From assembly GCA_963820095.1 (NCBI GenBank), contig CAWFZA010000010.1:53619-117618 (forward strand): a DNA stretch of 64,000 nucleotides. The letters are read 5' to 3'. The translations under genes and the position numbers were made by a program. This document shows positions 36,680 to 47,295 of the stretch, in pieces (position 1 is the first letter of the stretch; every line of letters begins with the position of its first letter). Under the pieces are notes generated by a model. The model saw only the letters and a list, made by a program, of their open reading frames with translations, was not told where the DNA came from and did not search any database. This DNA is from Roseiarcus sp963820095 (GTDB lineage Bacteria; Pseudomonadota; Alphaproteobacteria; Rhizobiales; Beijerinckiaceae).

Positions 36680-39248
36680 TTGCGGGGGTTCAGCGGGGCG
36701 AAGCGCTCCGGAATCGGCGGACGGACCCGATGGCTCGACTGGCCGTTCGCCGTCCGGTTGGCCGCAGGCCTGGCGCTCTACCTGGCTGCGGGCCGGCTCG
36801 CTTGCGCGCAGGACTTCTCACAGTCCCTGGAGGCTCCGGCGCGGCTGGCGTTCGACATGGCCTCGGTCCAGGCCAATGTCGTTGGCCTCGTCATCCTGTC
36901 GCTGATGCTGCTGGCGACAATCACTGCCGTCCTTCATCTGGTTGGCCGCCGCATCTGGACCCGTCGAGTTCTCGAACTCGAGACGGAACTCGCGAGAACC
37001 AACGCCAAACTCGACCGTGCAGCGCTGATGTTGCGCGGCGAGCCGCAAATCCTGGTCTCCTGGGATCGTCCGGACGCGGATCCGACGATCGAGGGCGATT
37101 TCGCGCTCGTCGCTGATTCTCCGCTGTCGTCGCGCGTGCTCGCCTTCGGCTCGTGGCTCAATCCTGCCCAGGCGGCCAAGATCGAACAGGCGACGGAGCG
37201 ATTGCTCACCCGCGGCGAAGCCTTCGCCGCCGCCGTGGTCAGCTTGCGTGGACACCATCTCGAGCTCGACGGGCGCCCCGTGTCCGGCAGCGCGATCATG
37301 CGCATCCGAGACGTCTCGGGCGAGCGCCTTCAGTTGGCGCAGTTGCGCGATTCATTCGCCCAAGCCGAGGGCGCCCTGGACGGCTTGCGCCGCGCGCTCG
37401 AAACTGCGGACATGCCGGCATGGACCCGCGACGCAATGGGCCGGATCGTCTGGTGCAATGCCGCCTATGCGCATGCCGTTGACGCGCCTGACGCGGCGGC
37501 GGCAATCGACAGCGGCGGCGAAATATTCGATTCCACAGTGCGCCGCGAAGCGACCGCGGCGCTCAAGGAGTCAGGCGCGTGGCGGCGACGGGCGTCGGCG
37601 GTCGTCGGCGGCGAGCGCAGAACGTTCGACGCCGTCGAGGCGGTCACACAGGTCGGTTCCGCTGGCGTCGCTCGCGACGTTTCTGAAATCGTGGCGCTGA
37701 AAGCGGATATGGAGCGCAATGAGGACGATTATTCGCGCATGATCGATCGGCTGTCGACGGCGGTTGCGATCTTCGATAAGTCCAAACGGCTAACCCTGTA
37801 CAACGCGGCCTACCGGCAAATTTGGTCGTTGGAGCCGGTCTTCCTCGACCAAGGGCCCAGCGACGGCGAGATCCTTGATCGGCTGCGCGCCAAACGGCAA
37901 TTGCCCGAACAGGTGGACTTCCGGGCATGGAAGGCGCAGCAATTGAACGCGTACCAGGCGATCGAGCCCAGCGAATCCGTGTGGTATCTGCCGGACGGTC
38001 GGGCGCTCCGCGTCGTCATGAGCCCCAATCCGAAAGGCGGCGTCACCTATCTCTATGACGATGCGACGCAGAGCTACGCGCTCGCCTCCCAAGTCACCGC
38101 GCTTACCCATGTGCAGGGCGAGACGCTCGACGCGCTCAAGGAAGGGGTGGCGACGTTCGGCGCGGACGGGCGGATGAAGCTGTTCAACCCGGCGTTCGCG
38201 GAACTGTGGCGATTCGATCCGGCTGCGTTGCGGGATCGTCCGCATGTCGATGAAATCGCGCGGGCCTGCGAGCCGCTGTGCAGCGTCCCTGGGTTGTTCG
38301 ACGAGCTCAGGACGGCGATTGTCGATCTCCCCGAGCACCGCAAGAGCCGGACAGCGAGGATCGAGCGAACCGACGGGCTGATCCTTGATTGCGCCGCCTT
38401 GCCATTGCCGGACGGGGCGACGCTCATGACGTCGCTCGACGTGACCGCGGGGGTCAACTTCGAGCGGGCGCTGACAGAGCGCAACCAGGCGCTCATCGCG
38501 GCGGAAAAGCTTCGCAACGATTTCGTCAACCACGTCTCCTATGAACTGCGCACGCCGCTCACCAACATTATCGGATTTACCCAGCTGCTTGCGGGCGGAG
38601 GCGTTGGCCCGCTCAATCCGAAGCAGGTCGAATATGCGGGGTTCATCACCGATTCGTCGCACGCGCTGCTCGCCATCATCGACGACATTCTCGACCTCGC
38701 CTCGATGGACGCCGGCGCCCTGGAGCTCAGGCTCGAGGATGTCGACGTCGCCGAGGCGATGAAGGCTGCGGCGGCGGGCGTGCAAGATCGCTTGAGCGAG
38801 GCGGCGATCGAACTGCGCATCGTCATGACCGACGGAGTTGGATCGCTGCACGCAGATGGCCGCCGGGTGCGTCAGGTCCTATTCAATCTTCTTTCAAATG
38901 CGATCAACTATTCCGAGGCAGGGCAGACAGTGACGCTCGCGGCGATGCGGCGCGGGCCGGAGATCGTGTTCAAGGTCAGTGATCGCGGCCGCGGCATTCC
39001 TCCCGAGATGATCGACCGCGTATTCGAGCGATTTCGAAACTTTTTCCAACGGCTCGCGGCATCGCGGACCGGGCCTTGGCCTGTCGATCGTGAGAGCCAT
39101 GGTCGAATTGCATGGGGGACGGGTCCTAATCGACACGGCGCCTCGGGAGGGTACGACGGTCACCTGCATCTTTCCCATTGACCCAATGGCGTCGTCGTCG
39201 CCGAGCCCGCAAGCCGCAACGCAGCCCAAGACGCAAGCCGTCCAGTAA
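36680..39248 (+). CDS. divL: DivL-like PAS sensor kinase with tyrosine in the H-box (one frame break)
   Basis: A membrane-anchored PAS kinase of about 855 residues. TTG 36680 is preceded by GAGGAGG at good spacing. Two N-terminal hydrophobic segments (about 18-42 and 65-90) are followed by PAS-like domains (about 230-330, 350-460 and 480-590), the dimerisation helix and an ATPase domain (NLLSNAINYSEAG, VFKVSDRGRGIPPEMID). The H-box reads NHVSYELRTPLTNIIGF, with Tyr621 where kinases have His, exactly as in DivL. A T5 run near 39040 breaks the frame; the correct frame continues GPGLGLSIVRAMVELHGG to a stop at 39248. DivL regulates CckA-CtrA signalling in the cell cycle. Confidence 0.82.
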
Positions 39249-39253
39249 GGGAT

Positions 39254-40823
39254 ATGAACGGTCTCGCCGGCGTGAGGGAGGAAGGGGGCGTCTGGAGCTT
39301 CGAGGCGCCGGACGAGGGGGCGACTTTGGCCATCGCTGCATCGCAGGCGGCCTGGCTTGAGCCTGGCGACTTCGTTGCTCTGACTGGCGATCTTGGCGCC
39401 GGCAAAACGGCTTTCGCCCGTGGTCTTCTTCGGGCGCTCGCCGAGGCGCCGGAACTGGAAGCGCCGAGCCCGACCTTCACCTTGATGCAAGTTTATGACG
39501 CTCCGCGCGGGCCGGTGGTCCACGCCGATTTCTACCGGCTGAGAGGCCCGACGGAGCTTGCCAATCTTGGGTGGGATGAAGCGATCGGCGGCGCGATCAC
39601 GATTGTCGAGTGGCCGGAGAAGGTCACGCAGGCGCTGCCAGCTGACCGGCTTGAGGTCAACATCCGGTTCGAACCCAAGCGCGGTTCGGATTTTCGCCTG
39701 GTGACATTGCGTGGATTCGGCGCGATCCGCGCGCGCTTGTCCCTGGCGCTTGGCGTAGCGAGGCTGCTCGATCGCGCGGGTTGGAGCGAGGCGAGCCGCG
39801 AATTTCTGCAAGGCGACGCCTCCGTTCGCGCCTATGAGCGGCTGACCAAGCCCACCGGCGAGACCGCGATATTGATGATTTCTCCACCCCGGCCCGACGG
39901 TCCTATCCTGCGCTTTGGCAAGCCCTATGCGGCGATCGCCAAGTTGTCGCCGGACATGCGCGCTTTCATCGCCATGGACGAGGGATTGCGCGGCCTCGGT
40001 TACTCGGCGCCAGCCATCATCGCCTACAGTATTGAAGAAGGGCTGGCGCTGATCGAGGACTTCGGCTCAGCGACCATCGCTGAAAACGGCGTCCCGGACG
40101 GCGCCCGCTATGCGCCGGCGATCGCTCTCCTGGCCGATTTGCACGGACGCGACCTGCCGCCGGGCTTGTCGGCCGGCGACGAATCGTACGAAGTGCCGGT
40201 TTATGATGTCGAAGCGATGCTGGTCGAGGTCGAGCTGGCGCTCGACTGGTATGCGCCCCTGGTCGCTCGCACGCCTCCGTCCGGCGCGCGCATGCAGTTC
40301 TTGGGCGTCTGGCGCGAGTTGCTTCAACCGATCCTTGATCAGCCCACGACCTGGACCCTGCGCGACTATCATTCTCCCAATCTGCATTGGCTCGCGGACC
40401 GGCAGGGGCTGAAGCGGATCGGCCTCATCGACTTCCAGGACGCGGTGGCCGGGCCGCCCGCATACGATGTCGCCTCGCTGTTGCAGGATGCGCGCGTCGA
40501 CGTGCCGCAGGATCTCGAGATGCGTCTGGCCGCGCTGTACATGCGGCGCAGAAGCGCGGTCGACACCGGCTTCGACGCCCAGAAGTTTGCCGCCGCCTAT
40601 GCGGCGATGGGCGCCCAGCGCGCCACGAAAATCCTCGGCCTGTTCGCTCGAACTCGACAAACGCGACCACAAGCCCGAGTACTTGCGGCACCTGCCGCGG
40701 ATCGAGGGTTATCTCGCCCGCAACCTCGCCCACCCGTTGCTTCAGCCGCTGGCCGTCTGGTATCAGAATCACTTGCCGCGGGCGCTTGGCCCCCTGCCGG
40801 TCAATTCCGACCCTGAATCCTGA
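39254..40823 (+). CDS. Fused TsaE ATPase and AmgK-type sugar kinase (one frame break)
   Basis: A two-domain protein of about 522 residues. Residues 1-150 are TsaE, the ATPase for tRNA t6A37 formation: Walker A TGDLGAGKTAFARGLLRAL, PSPTFTLMQVYD, VVHADFYRL and IVEWPEK. Residues about 175-520 are a phosphotransferase of the AmgK type: GDASVRAYERL, LIEDFGSATIAENG, the catalytic TLRDYHSPNLHWLA and metal-binding LIDFQDAVAGPPAYDVASLL. The frame breaks near 40645 and continues LDKRDHKPEYLRHLPRIEGY to 40823. AmgK phosphorylates the anomeric carbon of N-acetylmuramate in wall recycling. The next gene is the cognate nucleotidyltransferase type. Confidence 0.85.
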
Positions 40824-40835
40824 CGCAGAGGCCTG

Positions 40836-41561
40836 ATGAGCCTGCCCGTTCCGAAGACGGCCATGGTGTTCGCCGCCGGATTGGGGATGCGAATGCGGCC
40901 AATTACCGAGACGCTGCCCAAACCGCTCGTCGAGGTTCATGGCCGGACGCTCATCGACACTTGTCTCGATCGCTTGGCGGAGAATGGCGTCGAGCGGGCG
41001 ATCGTCAACGTCCATTGGCTCGCCGACCAGATCGAGGCGCATCTGGCCAAACGCCGGGAGCCCAAAGTCTTCATCTCGGACGAGCGAGGCAAGCTGCTCG
41101 ACCAGGGCGGCGGGATCAAGCGCGCGTTGCCGCTGATCGGCGACGATCCGTTCCTGATCTGTAACACCGACGCATTCTGGATCGAGGGGCCAAGATCGAA
41201 TATCGCCCGCCTGGCCCGAGGTTTCGACTCCGGGGCGATGGACATTCTGCTTCTCGTCGCCGCTGGCGCGGGCGCCGTGGGCGTCGACTGGCCGGGCGAT
41301 TTCGTCATGGCCCATGACGGCCGGCTGCAGCCTCGCGATCCACGTCATGTCGCGCCCTTCGTTTATACCGGCGTCGGGATCCTGAAGCCGCAGCTGTTCG
41401 CGGGCGAGACGGCGGACGTTTTCCGCCTCGCGCCCTTCTTTCACGCTGCCGCCGCCAAGGGCCGGCTGTACGGTGTTCGCCTCGATGGCCTTTGGGTGCA
41501 TGTCGGGCGGCCGGAGAGCATCGCGGAAGCGGAAACGGCCATCGACCGCTCGATCCTGTGA
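40836..41561 (+). CDS. murU: MurU-like N-acetylmuramate-1-phosphate uridylyltransferase
   Basis: An intact 241-residue sugar nucleotidyltransferase. The signature TAMVFAAGLGMRMRPITETL is followed by PKPLVEVHGRTLID, NVHWLADQIEAHL and the metal-site segment FLICNTDAFW. Its position directly after the AmgK-type kinase fits the AmgK-MurU route, which makes UDP-MurNAc from recycled MurNAc and bypasses MurA and MurB. Family members can also use mannose 1-phosphate, so the sugar is an inference from the neighbour. Confidence 0.8.
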   Translation: MSLPVPKTAMVFAAGLGMRMRPITETLPKPLVEVHGRTLIDTCLDRLAENGVERAIVNVHWLADQIEAHLAKRREPKVFISDERGKLLDQGGGIKRALPLIGDDPFLICNTDAFWIEGPRSNIARLARGFDSGAMDILLLVAAGAGAVGVDWPGDFVMAHDGRLQPRDPRHVAPFVYTGVGILKPQLFAGETADVFRLAPFFHAAAAKGRLYGVRLDGLWVHVGRPESIAEAETAIDRSIL

Positions 41562-41669
41562 CCGCGGGTCGAGCGCCCCGGTTTCCCAAATCAATGGAAT
41601 CACCTTATGCGGTCGTGCGTGATACGGCCCGATCGCGCGGGCGGCGGGGGCCGCTGAGGGTTTGAGAGC

Positions 41670-43080
41670 ATGAAACTGCCGAACCAGGTCGGCCCTATCC
41701 ACTTCGTCGGTATCGGCGGCATCGGCATGTCGGGCATCGCCGAGGTGCTTCTCAACCTCGGCCACCAAGTTCAGGGCTCGGACCTCAGCGACAACGCCAA
41801 CGTCAAGCGCCTGCGCGAGCAGGGCGCCACTGTCTCCATCGGCCATGACAAGGCGAATCTCGACGCAGCCGCTGTCATCGTTGTTTCCTCCGCAGTGAAG
41901 CGGGACAATCCCGAGGTCGTCGCGGCGCGCGCCCGGCGCATCCCCGTGGTGCGCCGCGCCGAGATGCTCGCCGAGCTCATGCGGCTCAAGCAATGCGTGG
42001 CGGTGGCCGGCACACATGGCAAGACGACGACGACATCGCTGGTGGCGACGTTGCTCGACGCCGCAGGGCTTGATCCAACCGTCATCAACGGCGGCATCAT
42101 CAACGCCTACGGAACCAACGCGCGGCTCGGCGCCGGCGATTGGATGGTGGTTGAGGCCGACGAAAGCGACGGCACGTTCCTCAAGCTCCCCGCAGACATC
42201 GCGGTCGTCACCAACATCGATCCCGAGCACCTCGACCACTTCAAGACTTTCGACGCGATCAAGGACGCGTTCCTGGCGCTGGTCGGCAACCTGCCCTTTT
42301 ACGGCTTCGCGGTCATGTGCATCGATCATCCGACCGTGCAGGAACTGGTCGGGCGGATCGAGGACCGCCGAATTCTGACCTACGGCGAAAACCCGCAGGC
42401 CGACGTGCGGCTCATGGACGTCAGCCTTGCTGGCGGAGTGACCCGCTTCTCGACGCTGGTCCGCGACCGGGCCACCGGCCGCGCGACCTTCATCGATGAT
42501 TTGGCGCTGCCGATGCCCGGCCGGCACAACGCGCTCAACGCCACCGCCGCCATCGCCGTCGCGCACGAGCTCGGCGCGCCGGTCGACGTCATTCGCAAGG
42601 CGATCGCGTCCTTTGGCGGCGTAAGGCGGCGCTTCACGCGCACGGGCGAATGGAACGGCGTCGCCATCTTTGACGACTACGGCCACCATCCGGTCGAAAT
42701 CGCCGCGGTCCTCCGCGCCGCCCGGGCGGCGACCGAAGGCAAGGTGATCGCAGTCGTGCAGCCGCATCGCTTCACCCGGCTCGCGTCGCTGTTCGACGCC
42801 TTCGCCACCTGTTTCAACGATGCCGACACCGTCATCGTCGCCGACGTCTATCCGGCCGGCGAGCCGCCGATCGAGGGCGTCGACAAGACGGCGCTCGCGA
42901 CCGCCATCGCCGCCCATGGCCATCGCCACGCCCTGATGCTGCCCTCGCCCGAGAAATTGGCGCCCGATGGTGCGCTCGCTGGCGAAACCTGGCGACTATG
43001 TGATCTGCCTCGGCGCCGGATCGATCACCCAATGGGCCTATGCGCTGCCAAGCGAACTCGCAGCGCTCGACAAGGCCTGA
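41670..43080 (+). CDS. murC: UDP-N-acetylmuramate-L-alanine ligase (one frame break)
   Basis: MurC adds L-alanine to UDP-MurNAc. IHFVGIGGIGMSGIAEVLLN begins the nucleotide-binding domain; AVAGTHGKTTTTSLVATLLD is the ATP loop; VVEADESDGTFLKL and IFDDYGHHPVEIAAVL are the Mur ligase and C-terminal landmarks. A CCC run near 42965-42968 causes a frame break. In the other frame the protein ends KPGDYVICLGAGSITQWAYA with the stop at 43078-43080. The 3n+1 length implies one extra base. The product (469 residues) is otherwise complete, and this essential gene is unlikely to be a true pseudogene. Confidence 0.9.
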
Positions 43081-43090
43081 CGGTCTGTCG

Positions 43091-44024
43091 ATGCCCGGCC
43101 TCGTGGATGAAGTGAAGGCGCGGGCGCCCAAGCTTGCGCGGGTCGCCTCGTCGCTGACGCGCCGATCGCCGACGCGACCTGGTTTCGGGTGGGCGGTCCG
43201 GCCGAGGCCCTGTTTTCCCCGGCCGATGAGGACGATCTTGCCTATCTCCTGTCCGTTCTCCCGCGCGAGGTTCCGGTCACGACGATCGGCCTCGGCTCCA
43301 ACCTCATCGTTCGCGACGGCGGGATACCCGGCCTCGTCATAAGGCTCGGCGGACGCGCCTTTGGCTCGGTCGAAATCATCGAGGGCTTCCGCGTTGCCGC
43401 CGGAGCCGCGGCGCCGGACCAATATGTCGCCAAGGCCGCCGCAATCGCGGGCGTCGATGGCCTGGCGTTCCTGCGCGGCGTGCCGGGCTCGATCGGCGGG
43501 GCTTTGGTCATGAACGCCGGCGCGCATGGCGGCGAGGTCAAGGACGCGCTCATCGAAGCGCACGGGACTCGACCGGACAGGCGCGCGGCCGTGTTTTCTC
43601 GAACGCGGAGATGGGCTTTTCCTATCGCCACAGCGCGGCGCCGGACGATGTCGTGTTCACCGGCGCGACATTTCAAGGCCGCCCGGGCGATCCTCGAGCG
43701 ATCGAAGCCGAGATGGAGCGCATCACCCGCGCGCGCGAGGCGTCCCAGCCGATCCGCGAGAAGACCGGCGGCTCGACGTTCAAGAACCCGCCGGGCATGA
43801 AGGCCTGGGAATTGATCGACAAGGCAGGCTGTCGCGGCTTGCAGCTTGGCGGCGCGCAGGTGTCCACCATGCACTGCAACTTTCTCATCAACCTCGGGAC
43901 CGCGACCGCGGCTGATCTCGAGGCCCTCGGCGAAGAGGTACGCCGCCGTGTCCTCGAGACGACCGGCGTCGCGCTCGAATGGGAAATCAAGCGCATTGGG
44001 CGCGCTTCAGCGTATAGAACATAG
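43091..44024 (+). CDS. murB: UDP-N-acetylenolpyruvoylglucosamine reductase (two frame breaks)
   Basis: A flavoprotein that reduces UDP-GlcNAc-enolpyruvate to UDP-MurNAc. It starts MPGLVDEVKARAPKL at 43091. After a break near 43155 the sequence is ADAPIADATWFRVGGPAEAL, TIGLGSNLIVRDGGIPGLVI and FLRGVPGSIGGALVMNAGAH. After a break near 43590 it continues GFSYRHSAAPDDVVFTGATF, REKTGGSTFKNPPGMKAWEL and GAQVSTMHCNFLINLG. Both breaks fit one missing base each. It follows murC after 10 bases, as in the mur cluster of other bacteria. Confidence 0.88.
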
Positions 44025-44106
44025 CAACACTGTTAGTTAATGGCGACCGCGACCGCCCTGATCGCGATGGCGGAACTAAACGGGGTCGCAACCCACTGAA
44101 AACATT

Positions 44107-44138
44107 AGGGCGTGGACCTAAAAAGGAAGCTACGCCCT
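44107..44138. terminator. Inverted repeat between convergent murB and MFS genes
   Basis: AGGGCGT (44107-44113) pairs with ACGCCCT (44132-44138) around an 18-base loop. It lies between the converging ends of murB and the MFS gene and could serve as a weak two-way terminator. The stem is short and no T run follows. Confidence 0.25.
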
Positions 44139-44207
44139 CGCAGCCATTGAACGCGCTCGCCCCACGCCGCGCTTCCGGCTCAGCGGAGCAGCGATACGAC
44201 CGTCGAC

Positions 44208-45756
44208 CTAGACCGGACGGGGCGGCGCCTTGGCGAAAGGCACGCAGAGCAAAGCGCCAAAGGTCAAGAGCGGCGATCATGATCCAGGCTTCGTTGATCG
44301 CCTGAGCCAGCGCGGCTTTCTCGACGAGCGCTTGCACCATCGTGAGCGCCGGGCCCTCGAGCGGGCCGGACGGACGGTTCATGAACAGGTCGAGGGGAAT
44401 GCCGACGAACTTGGCCGTGTCGACATCGCCGGCCTCTAACCTCTTCGTAAATGCTGCCCCGAGCGCGGGCGAACGGGTGTAGATCACGGTGTCGATCATG
44501 GCGAGCCCTATGGCGCCGCCAAGATTTCGCATCAGGTTGAAAAGGCCGCTGGCGTCAGGCACGCGGCTCGCCGCCAAATGTCCAAGCGCGAGCCGCGTCG
44601 GGGGAAGCAGGCAGAACATGATTGCGAGTCCGCGAATGACCTGCGGCCAAAACATGGCGCTGAAATCGGTTTCCGGCGTCTGCAGTCCGCTCAAGCCCAG
44701 GCCCACTCCAAACACCGCGAATCCAAGGAACGTCAGGAGCCGCGCAGTGACGCGCTGTTCGAGCGCAACGGCGATCGGCGCCGTCAAGAGCTGCGTCACC
44801 CCGGTAACCAGCATGGTCACGCCGATCTCCAGAGCGTTATGGCCTCTGACGAAGGCTAGAAAAACCGGCATGAGATAAACGGAGCCGAAGAGGCCGATTC
44901 CCAGTACGAAACTGAGAAGACAACCGATCGTGAAACTCCGGTCGGCGAAAGTCCTGAGCGCAACGATCGGGCGCGGCGCCTCGAGCGTGCGCCTGACAAA
45001 GCCGACCGAGCTTGCGACGGTCATCGCCAACAGTCCCGCCACCAGGCCGGAGCTCCACCCGCGCGTTGGCGCTTCCTTGAGCGCTATTTCCAGCGCCGCA
45101 AGCGCAATCGCCAACAGGAGCAACGATAGCCCATCGAGTTTGCGGGCCTCGCTCAATCGCATTGGCTCCTTTGGCAACAGGAAGCCCGCAAAACCTGCCG
45201 AAATGATCCCGGGCGCGACATTGATCAAGAACAACCAGTGCCAGGAATAGGTCTCGGTGATCCAACCGCCGACGACCGGTCCAACGGTCGGCGCGAGAAC
45301 CGCCAGAACGCCGGCGAACGTGGTTGCCGCGCCCTGCCGCGCGAGCGGGAACAGGAGGAAGACCGCCGAAAAGACGCTCGGGATCAGCGTGCCTCCGGAA
45401 AAGCCCTGCAAAACCCGCCAAGCGATCAGGACGGAGAAATGCTCACTTGCGGCGCATCCCACCGAAGCCACAGTAAAGATGGAAATGGACACGACGAACA
45501 GCCAGCACATGCTCAGCAAGCGCGTGAGCAAGCCGGTCAGCGGGATCGCGACGACTTCCGCGATAAGGTAGGCGGTCTGCACCCAGCTCATCTGGTCGGG
45601 AGGGATGTCCAGCGCGCTCTGGATCGTCGGCAATGAGGTCGCGACGACCTGTACGTCGAGGATGGCCATGAACATGCCGATGCACATCATCGCAAAGCCG
45701 ATCGACGTCGAGACTGATGCGGCGACCGGGATCTTGCGCTCAGGCGCGGTTGACAT
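44208..45756 (-). CDS. MFS transporter, DHA2 (EmrB/QacA) family (one frame break)
   Basis: A 14-helix exporter of about 515 residues. The DHA2 motifs are IGMFMAILDVQVVATSLPTI, SWVQTAYLIAEVVAIPLTG and RVLQGFSGGTLIPSVFSAVF with APTVGPVVGGWITETYSWHW. The frame breaks near 44262; the natural ending reads TFGALLCVPFAKAPPRPV with the stop at 44210-44208. The uncorrected frame would run on to 43987 into unrelated residues and overlap murB. The ATG at 45756 overlaps the methyltransferase gene by 17 bases, so it is the third gene of the polyketide operon and probably exports its product. Confidence 0.82.
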
Positions 45757-46246
45757 GGCGTGATGCGTGCAGGGCGATAGTCTCGGCGCGGATCCGGATC
45801 GATAGCAGGATCGCATTCGCTGCTGAGAAGATCAGAGCAAGCCGAGGCAGGCCGAGGCAGAGGGGCAGCGCCGCGATCTCTCCGACAACGACCAGGTAGT
45901 TCGGGTGCGAGAAAAAGCGGTAGGGGCCTTTTGACACCAGCGGAGTGTCCGGAAGAACGATGATGCGAGTGGTCCAGCGACGGCCAAGCGTCATCAGAAC
46001 CCAAACGCGCAGAACCTGGAGCGACAGAAAGACTGCAAGCCAGATCGGGTCGACCATGCGCGCCACGCCGAAAATCCACAGGCTGCCTAACCAGAGGGCG
46101 TGCATCAGCAGAATTGCCGGATAGTGCTCGGGAGCAACCTCGACGGCGCCCTGCGCAAGCAAAGCCGCCGTATTGCGCCGCGCCAGATAGAGCTCGACGA
46201 GTCGCTCCACGGTCACCGCTCCGAGAAGGAGGGCGGCAAGGGTCAC
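45740..46246 (-). CDS. Isoprenylcysteine carboxyl methyltransferase-like membrane protein
   Basis: A membrane methyltransferase of about 168 residues with four or five hydrophobic segments. The ICMT-type C-terminal block is clear: LGRRWTTRIIVLPDTPLV, KGPYRFFSHPNYLVVVGEI and a final RIRAETIAL with the SAM-binding Glu. I prefer the GTG at 46246, which overlaps the synthase stop as GTGA; an in-frame TTG at 46270 is possible. In Bacillus a homologue (BpsB) next to a type III PKS methylates alkylpyrones, which suggests the same role here. Confidence 0.82.
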   Translation of the reverse strand: MTLAALLLGAVTVERLVELYLARRNTAALLAQGAVEVAPEHYPAILLMHALWLGSLWIFGVARMVDPIWLAVFLSLQVLRVWVLMTLGRRWTTRIIVLPDTPLVSKGPYRFFSHPNYLVVVGEIAALPLCLGLPRLALIFSAANAILLSIRIRAETIALHASRHVNRA

Positions 46247-47295
46247 GCGGCTCTCTTCAGCGAAACGCAACTCAAGGTGAAACCAGGCCCCATCGCGGTC
46301 AGCAATGTACGCGAAGGCAGGCCCTCGCGCATCAGGCGCTCCAATACGAAGAGCACGGTCGGGGCCGACATGTTGCCGTAGTCCGCCAGGACGGCGCGTT
46401 CATGATCGAGAGAACCCTGCTCGAGCGATAATGCGCGTTCGAGCGCGCTGATGACCTTGGAGCCGCCCGGATGACAGGCGAAGCGATCGACGTCTTCGAG
46501 GACCAATCCCGCGCGGCCCAGAATGCCGGCGATGGCCGGCGCGATATGCTGTTGCGCGAATGGAGGGATATCCCGGTCGAATATGACGCCGAAGCCTTGC
46601 GGATCGATTCTCCAGCCCATGATGTCGAGCGTGTCGGGCCAGGTGTGCTGGCCGCTCATCTCGACGGCCGGGCCGCCGCCGTCGTTGGCGCTCAGCACGC
46701 AAGCCGCCGCGCCGTCGCCGAACAGCGCCGTCGCGACGATGTTCGCCTTGGTCAGTTCGTCGAGGCGGAAGGCGAGCGTGCAAACTTCGACCGCGACGAG
46801 CAGGACGATGCTCCCCGGGCGCGAGCAGGCGAGGCGGGATGCGATGGAGAAGCCTGAGACGCCGCCGGCGCAGCCAAGTCCGAAGACGGGAACCCGCTCG
46901 ACATCGGGGCGAAAGCCCAAGCGCCCGGCGACCCTGGCGTCGAGACTGGGGGTGGCGATCCCGGTCGATGAGATCGTGACGACGGTGTCGACTTGCGCCG
47001 CGTCAAGCTCGGCGGCGTCGAGCGCGCGCTTCGCCGCCTCGACGAAGAGGTTGCAGGCGCCCTCGAGGTAGGCGCTTGCGCGTTCCGGCCAGCCCAGCGG
47101 GGTCAGGTACCAGTCGATTGGACGCACGGCGTGTCGTTGGCGAATCCCGGAGCTTTTGAACACGCGCGCCATGCGCTCAAAATCGCCGTAGCGCTCGGCG
47201 AAACCCTGGTTTGCGGCCGCCGCGACGTCCGATTGCCTCAAGACGTGAGGCGGGACCGCGGTCGCCAGCGAAACAAGCTTGGCGCACTGGCTCAT
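46243..47295 (-). CDS. Type III polyketide synthase (chalcone/stilbene synthase family)
   Basis: An intact 350-residue thiolase-fold synthase. The catalytic triad is visible: Cys142 in VFGLGCAGGVSGFS, His275 in FACHPGGSKV and Asn308 in ADYGNMSAPTVLFVL. Bacterial relatives condense an acyl starter with malonyl-CoA to give alkylpyrones, alkylresorcinols or related phenolic lipids. It is the first gene of a tightly overlapping operon with an ICMT-like methyltransferase and an MFS exporter. The ATG at 47295 follows GGAGTC. The acyl starter and product cannot be read from the sequence. Confidence 0.9.
   Translation of the reverse strand: MSQCAKLVSLATAVPPHVLRQSDVAAAANQGFAERYGDFERMARVFKSSGIRQRHAVRPIDWYLTPLGWPERASAYLEGACNLFVEAAKRALDAAELDAAQVDTVVTISSTGIATPSLDARVAGRLGFRPDVERVPVFGLGCAGGVSGFSIASRLACSRPGSIVLLVAVEVCTLAFRLDELTKANIVATALFGDGAAACVLSANDGGGPAVEMSGQHTWPDTLDIMGWRIDPQGFGVIFDRDIPPFAQQHIAPAIAGILGRAGLVLEDVDRFACHPGGSKVISALERALSLEQGSLDHERAVLADYGNMSAPTVLFVLERLMREGLPSRTLLTAMGPGFTLSCVSLKRAA

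Noticed and set aside
40425..42929. An 834-codon open frame on the minus strand opposite tsaE-amgK, murU and murC
   Set aside because: It lies antisense to four conserved domains, is extremely rich in Arg, Asp and Gly, and shows no domain; long antisense frames are common in GC-rich DNA.
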